This document shows positions 6,442 through 8,556 of a stretch of DNA of 8,556 nucleotides, piece after piece; position 1 is the stretch's first letter; each line of letters starts with the position of its first letter. Source of the stretch: JAKORR01 sp964608495 (lineage in GTDB: Bacteria; Armatimonadota; Zipacnadia; Zipacnadales; FEN-943); the NCBI GenBank assembly GCA_964608495.1, contig CAZSOQ010000225.1:1-8556 (forward strand), read 5' to 3'. The notes below the pieces were generated by a model, which made no database searches, was not told the origin of the DNA, and saw only the letters and a list, made by a program, of their open reading frames with translations. The translations under genes were made by a program, and so were the position numbers.

Positions 6442-7227
6442 TCAGGCCTTGTCGCGCTCAGCGAGGATGCGCTCGGCGACGTCGAGCTGCTCGGGCTTGT
6501 CCATGTCGAAACAGACCTCGGGGAAGGGGGAGACGATCACGGCGGCGGAGCAGTCGAGGATGGGCTCGGCGCGGCGGATGATGGTGGGGATGTCGAGGCG
6601 ACCGCACAGGAAGCGGAGGAGAAAGCCGAGGCCGAGGAGGCCGGCGAGGGCGAAGGGGTTCTTGCGGCTGACGAAGGCCCGCTCGACGACAGGGAGGGCG
6701 CGCTGGATGAAGACGGGCGTGATGGAGACAAGGTTGCCGCCGGTGATGCGGAGGCCGCCGAGGCGGACGAGCAGGCGCCTGCCGGCCGCGTAGGGGCCGG
6801 GGAGGTCCTCTCGGCGGACGACGGAGTAGACGACGTCGGCGCCGGTGCGCTCGGCCTCGTCGGTGAAGTGGCGGACGGACTGGGGCGTGAGGAGAGGCAA
6901 GTCGGCGGTGGCGAGGAGGACGCGCGGGGCGTCGGGAAAGGCCGCCATGCCGGCGAGGAGCGTGTCGGTCAGGCGAGGGCCTTCGGCGACGCGGACCTGG
7001 GCGCGGTCGCCGAGAGCGCGGGCCACGGCGTCGGCGGCCGGTGGGGCCGTGGCGACGACGATGGGGCCGGCGGTGGCCTCGCGCACCGCGGCGACGACGT
7101 AGTCCACGAGCGGTCGCCCGCGGAGCGGGACGAGGGCCTTGACGGGAAGGCCGGCCGCGGCGGCGACCTTGTCCCTGGCGGAGCCGGCGGCGAGAACGAC
7201 GGTCGGGAACTGGCTGGGGTCGGGCAT
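6442..7227 (-). CDS. MobA/GlmU-like nucleotidyltransferase
   Basis: This 261-residue protein has the Rossmann-like NTP-transferase fold. The N-terminal loop VVLAAGSARDK (10-20) is followed by Lys30 in KALVPLRGRPLVDYV, the usual lysine-and-Gly-Pro region. LLATADLPLL places the metal-binding Asp at 109. The C-terminal FDMDKPEQL resembles the final acidic motif of MobA, IspD and CofC relatives. The family transfers a nucleotide to a phosphorylated or cofactor acceptor; the substrate cannot be told. The loop departs from the usual GxGxR form. A hydrophobic stretch near residues 190-206 (ALAGLLGLGFLLRFL) is unusual for MobA. The ATG at 7227 has AGGAG 10 bases upstream. It starts 17 bases after ispE, whose end contains the ribosome binding site, so the two are almost certainly co-transcribed. 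IspD would be the pathway-logical identity, but the sequence looks closer to MobA-type proteins. Confidence 0.8.
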   Translation of the reverse strand: MPDPSQFPTVVLAAGSARDKVAAAAGLPVKALVPLRGRPLVDYVVAAVREATAGPIVVATAPPAADAVARALGDRAQVRVAEGPRLTDTLLAGMAAFPDAPRVLLATADLPLLTPQSVRHFTDEAERTGADVVYSVVRREDLPGPYAAGRRLLVRLGGLRITGGNLVSITPVFIQRALPVVERAFVSRKNPFALAGLLGLGFLLRFLCGRLDIPTIIRRAEPILDCSAAVIVSPFPEVCFDMDKPEQLDVAERILAERDKA

Positions 7228-7244
7228 GGGACACTCGCTCCTGG

Positions 7245-8153
7245 CTAGGGAAGGATCTCGATACCCGAGGCGGCGGGCCGGGCGTCACAGGCCCAGAGGC
7301 CGTCGTCGCGAAGGGCGCGGGCCGCGCGTGCCGCGTCGACGGGATCGGCAAAGGCGCCCCAGACGCAGGCGCCGGAGCCGGTGAGGCTGGTGGCGCCGGC
7401 TCCCAGGCGGCCGAGGCGGTCGAGCAGAGCGGCGATGTCCGGGCGCTGGTGGGCAACCGGGCCGAGGAAGGCGTTTCGGCCGAGGCGGTCGTCGGCGAAT
7501 AGGTCGCGGCCCGCGAGCACCGCGGCGGCCAGCTCCCGGGCGGCCCGGCCGTCGCTGAAGTCGCGCTGCCAGAGCAGACCGTAGGCCCAGGCGGTGGGGA
7601 CGGGGCGGCCCGGCCAGGCGATGACCAGCGCGGGCAGCAGGGGCGCGGGCAGGGGCGAGAGCATGTCGCCGCGTCCCGTGCCCAGCGCCGCCGGGATTGC
7701 GGCGAGGAAGAAGGACACATCGCTGCCGAGGCCGGGGGCGATGGTACGCTGATCGCCCGGCGCGAGGACGCCGCCGAGCAGGCGGTCCAGGCCGGCAACC
7801 ACGGCGGCGGCGTTGCCGCTGCCGCCCCCCAGACCCCCGCCCGGGGGAAGGCGTTTCGTCAGGCGGATGTGGAGCGCGGGGCGGGCCCGGTGCGCAGGCA
7901 GAAGGCTCAGAAGGGCGGAGGCGGCTCGATGGCAGAGGTTGGCGGGGCCGAGGGGGACGGGCCAGCCGTCGGCGCTGAGGTCCACGCGGTTGCGCAGGTC
8001 GGCGCGCCTTTCGAGGCGCAGGCTGTCGTGGAGTGAGACGGCGGCGAAGACGGTGGCCAGGTCGTGGTAGCCGTCGTCGCGGCGGCCCAGCACCTCCAGG
8101 CAGAGGTTGATCTTGGCGTAGGAGCGCAGGGCGAGCGTGGCGCGATCAACCAC
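7245..8153 (-). CDS. ispE: 4-diphosphocytidyl-2-C-methyl-D-erythritol kinase (IspE)
   Basis: IspE is the GHMP-family kinase that phosphorylates the 2-hydroxyl of CDP-methylerythritol, in the MEP route to isopentenyl diphosphate. All three family motifs are visible: SYAKINLCLEVLGRRDDGYH with Lys14; the ATP loop LPPGGGLGGGSGNAA (102-116); and LTGSGACVWG (257-266). The conserved catalytic Asp145 lies in LGSDVSFF. The length of 302 residues is normal. The reading frame stays open far upstream (to 8534), but those residues overlap the YfhO-like frame and show no similarity. I therefore choose the GTG at 8153. It lies 11 residues before the conserved Tyr-Ala-Lys-Ile-Asn and overlaps the end of the upstream gene by 8 bases (GTGGTTGA). 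No clear Shine-Dalgarno precedes it, so translational coupling is likely. Confidence 0.93.
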   Translation of the reverse strand: MVDRATLALRSYAKINLCLEVLGRRDDGYHDLATVFAAVSLHDSLRLERRADLRNRVDLSADGWPVPLGPANLCHRAASALLSLLPAHRARPALHIRLTKRLPPGGGLGGGSGNAAAVVAGLDRLLGGVLAPGDQRTIAPGLGSDVSFFLAAIPAALGTGRGDMLSPLPAPLLPALVIAWPGRPVPTAWAYGLLWQRDFSDGRAARELAAAVLAGRDLFADDRLGRNAFLGPVAHQRPDIAALLDRLGRLGAGATSLTGSGACVWGAFADPVDAARAARALRDDGLWACDARPAASGIEILP

Positions 8154-8403
8154 GGCGTCTCGGGGCGGCCGTGCCACCCAGGGCGAGAAGGGCAAGGATC
8201 GCGGCGATGGCCGCCAGGCTGAGGAAGCAGCCGAGCTTGAAGGACGTGGGCTCGTAGACCAGGTCCACGTGCTCCGTGGTTGATGAGGGCGGCAGGGGCA
8301 CGGCGCGGAAGCAATAGTCCGCGACGAGCAGAGGCGCCGGGCGGCCGTCGGCGTAGGCACGCCAGCCGGGGTAGAAGGTGTCGTGGATGACGAGGAGATC
8401 ATC
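8146..8403 (-). CDS. YfhO-like membrane protein, C-terminal fragment (5' truncated)
   Basis: About 80 residues match the end of YfhO-family proteins. LLVIHDTFYPGWRAYADG is the family's conserved YPGW-x-A-x-x-DG motif. It is followed by FRAVPLP, VDLVYEP, SFKLG and one last membrane helix (FLSLAAIAAILALLALGG). Complete members are several hundred residues with many membrane helices and are thought to act in cell-envelope glycosylation. Everything upstream of LLVIHD is missing: from about 8403 rightward the DNA encodes a response regulator on the other strand. The minus frame itself stays open to the window edge, and a GTG at 8445 would give a 99-residue ORF, but its N-terminal 16 residues are antisense noise. 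It overlaps the ispE start by 8 bases, so the full gene was probably the operon's earlier member. As it stands it is non-functional or the product of a misjoin. Confidence 0.75.
   Translation of the reverse strand, partial: DDLLVIHDTFYPGWRAYADGRPAPLLVADYCFRAVPLPPSSTTEHVDLVYEPTSFKLGCFLSLAAIAAILALLALGGTAAPRRRG
8380..8403. other. Breakpoint joining yfhO-like and response-regulator sequence head to head
   Basis: Within these bases the plus strand reads VVDDEEII of a receiver, and the minus strand reads DDLLVIHD of a YfhO-like protein. Both fit their families, and the two frames are exactly codon-aligned. Conserved homology lies only on the minus strand to the left and only on the plus strand to the right. 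The shared bases (antisense of GACGAGGAG gives CTCCTCGTC) would serve as microhomology for a recombination or for a misassembly. Confidence 0.7.
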
Positions 8404-8556
8404 CGTCTGGTCCTGCGCGACATTCTCTCTGAAGAGTACCAGCACTCCGAGGTCGCTTCCGCCGAGGAGGCCATGCCGTTCTTGCGGGAGGCGCCGCCGG
8501 ACGTGATGCTGGTGGACAAGAATCTGCCTGGCATGTCCGGCCTCGAACTCCTCGGC
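8383..8556 (+). CDS. Response regulator receiver domain, partial at both ends
   Basis: The plus frame from 8383 to the window edge encodes 58 residues of a CheY-like receiver. VDDEE gives the acidic pocket (Asp2, Asp3). ASAEEAM follows the second strand. VMLVDKNLPGMSGLELL carries the phospho-accepting Asp45 and the following Pro-Gly. The usual lead-in (start codon plus strand beta-1, typically xILVVDDE) is absent. The residues before VVDDE read GVEG, and the frame closes at a TGA at 8284-8286 without any ATG. A GTG at 8383 would be the only start and would remove beta-1. The domain runs off the right end, so an output domain may follow. Its identity is sure; its 5' boundary is an artefact or breakpoint. 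Confidence 0.88.
   Translation, partial: MDDEEIIRLVLRDILSEEYQHSEVASAEEAMPFLREAPPDVMLVDKNLPGMSGLELLG

Noticed and set aside
5252..7248. Three long plus-strand frames (5252-5929, 5978-6793, 6391-7248)
   Set aside because: All are antisense to conserved minus-strand genes. They have Gly/Ala/Glu/Val-biased composition and no motif.
6458..7798. 446-residue open frame on minus overlapping ispE and the nucleotidyltransferase
   Set aside because: The translation is Arg/Pro/Ala-rich noise in a frame shifted from two clearly conserved proteins.
8154..8534. N-terminal extension of ispE to an ATG at 8534
   Set aside because: The extra 127 residues are Ser/Pro/Arg-rich noise overlapping the YfhO-like and receiver coding sequences. 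The GTG at 8153 gives a normal IspE.

Overview
The window is strongly G+C-rich bacterial DNA, with GCC/GCG/CGC/CTG codons dominating every gene. Its contents are a PBS-lyase-type HEAT-repeat protein, a YfhO-type membrane protein fragment, a clan GH-A glycosidase and a QueG/reductive-dehalogenase-like iron-sulfur protein. They fit an environmental, possibly anaerobic, bacterium of the Planctomycetota / Armatimonadota / Hydrogenedentota kind, but nothing here fixes the phylum. No tRNA, rRNA, CRISPR array or transposase was seen.

Left part, plus strand (1-2637). A consensus-perfect sigma-70 promoter (36-65) drives a single-pass membrane protein (102-860) with an acidic, disordered cytoplasmic N-terminus and a Pro/Ala-rich C-terminus. 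After a 271-base gap comes a 501-residue protein of about 14 HEAT repeats ending in a histone-H1-like basic tail (1132-2637). A strong hairpin at about 2658-2691 separates it from the convergent genes that follow.

Right part, minus strand (2711 to about 8400), read from right to left. The order is the 3' end of a yfhO-like gene, ispE (overlapping it by 8 bases), a MobA/GlmU-like nucleotidyltransferase 17 bases further on, and a 795-residue QueG-like iron-sulfur protein. A 261-base intergenic segment full of perfect 3-base-loop hairpins comes next, and then a GH5-like glycoside hydrolase. The yfhO-ispE-nucleotidyltransferase spacing is operon-like; the iron-sulfur gene probably belongs to the same transcript. 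IspE feeds the MEP isoprenoid pathway; the other roles are not tied together by any pathway I can name.

Right end. At about 8380-8403 the sequence changes identity. To the left is the conserved C-terminus of a YfhO-like protein on the minus strand. To the right is the receiver domain of a response regulator on the plus strand, lacking its first beta strand. Both genes are broken at the same point, and their frames are codon-aligned, so no stop codon marks the joint. This is either a real rearrangement or an assembly chimera.

The most notable items are this joint, the three-fold internal repeat of the iron-sulfur protein with a cysteine-poor middle copy, and the hairpin cluster with a 10-base direct repeat at its flanks.
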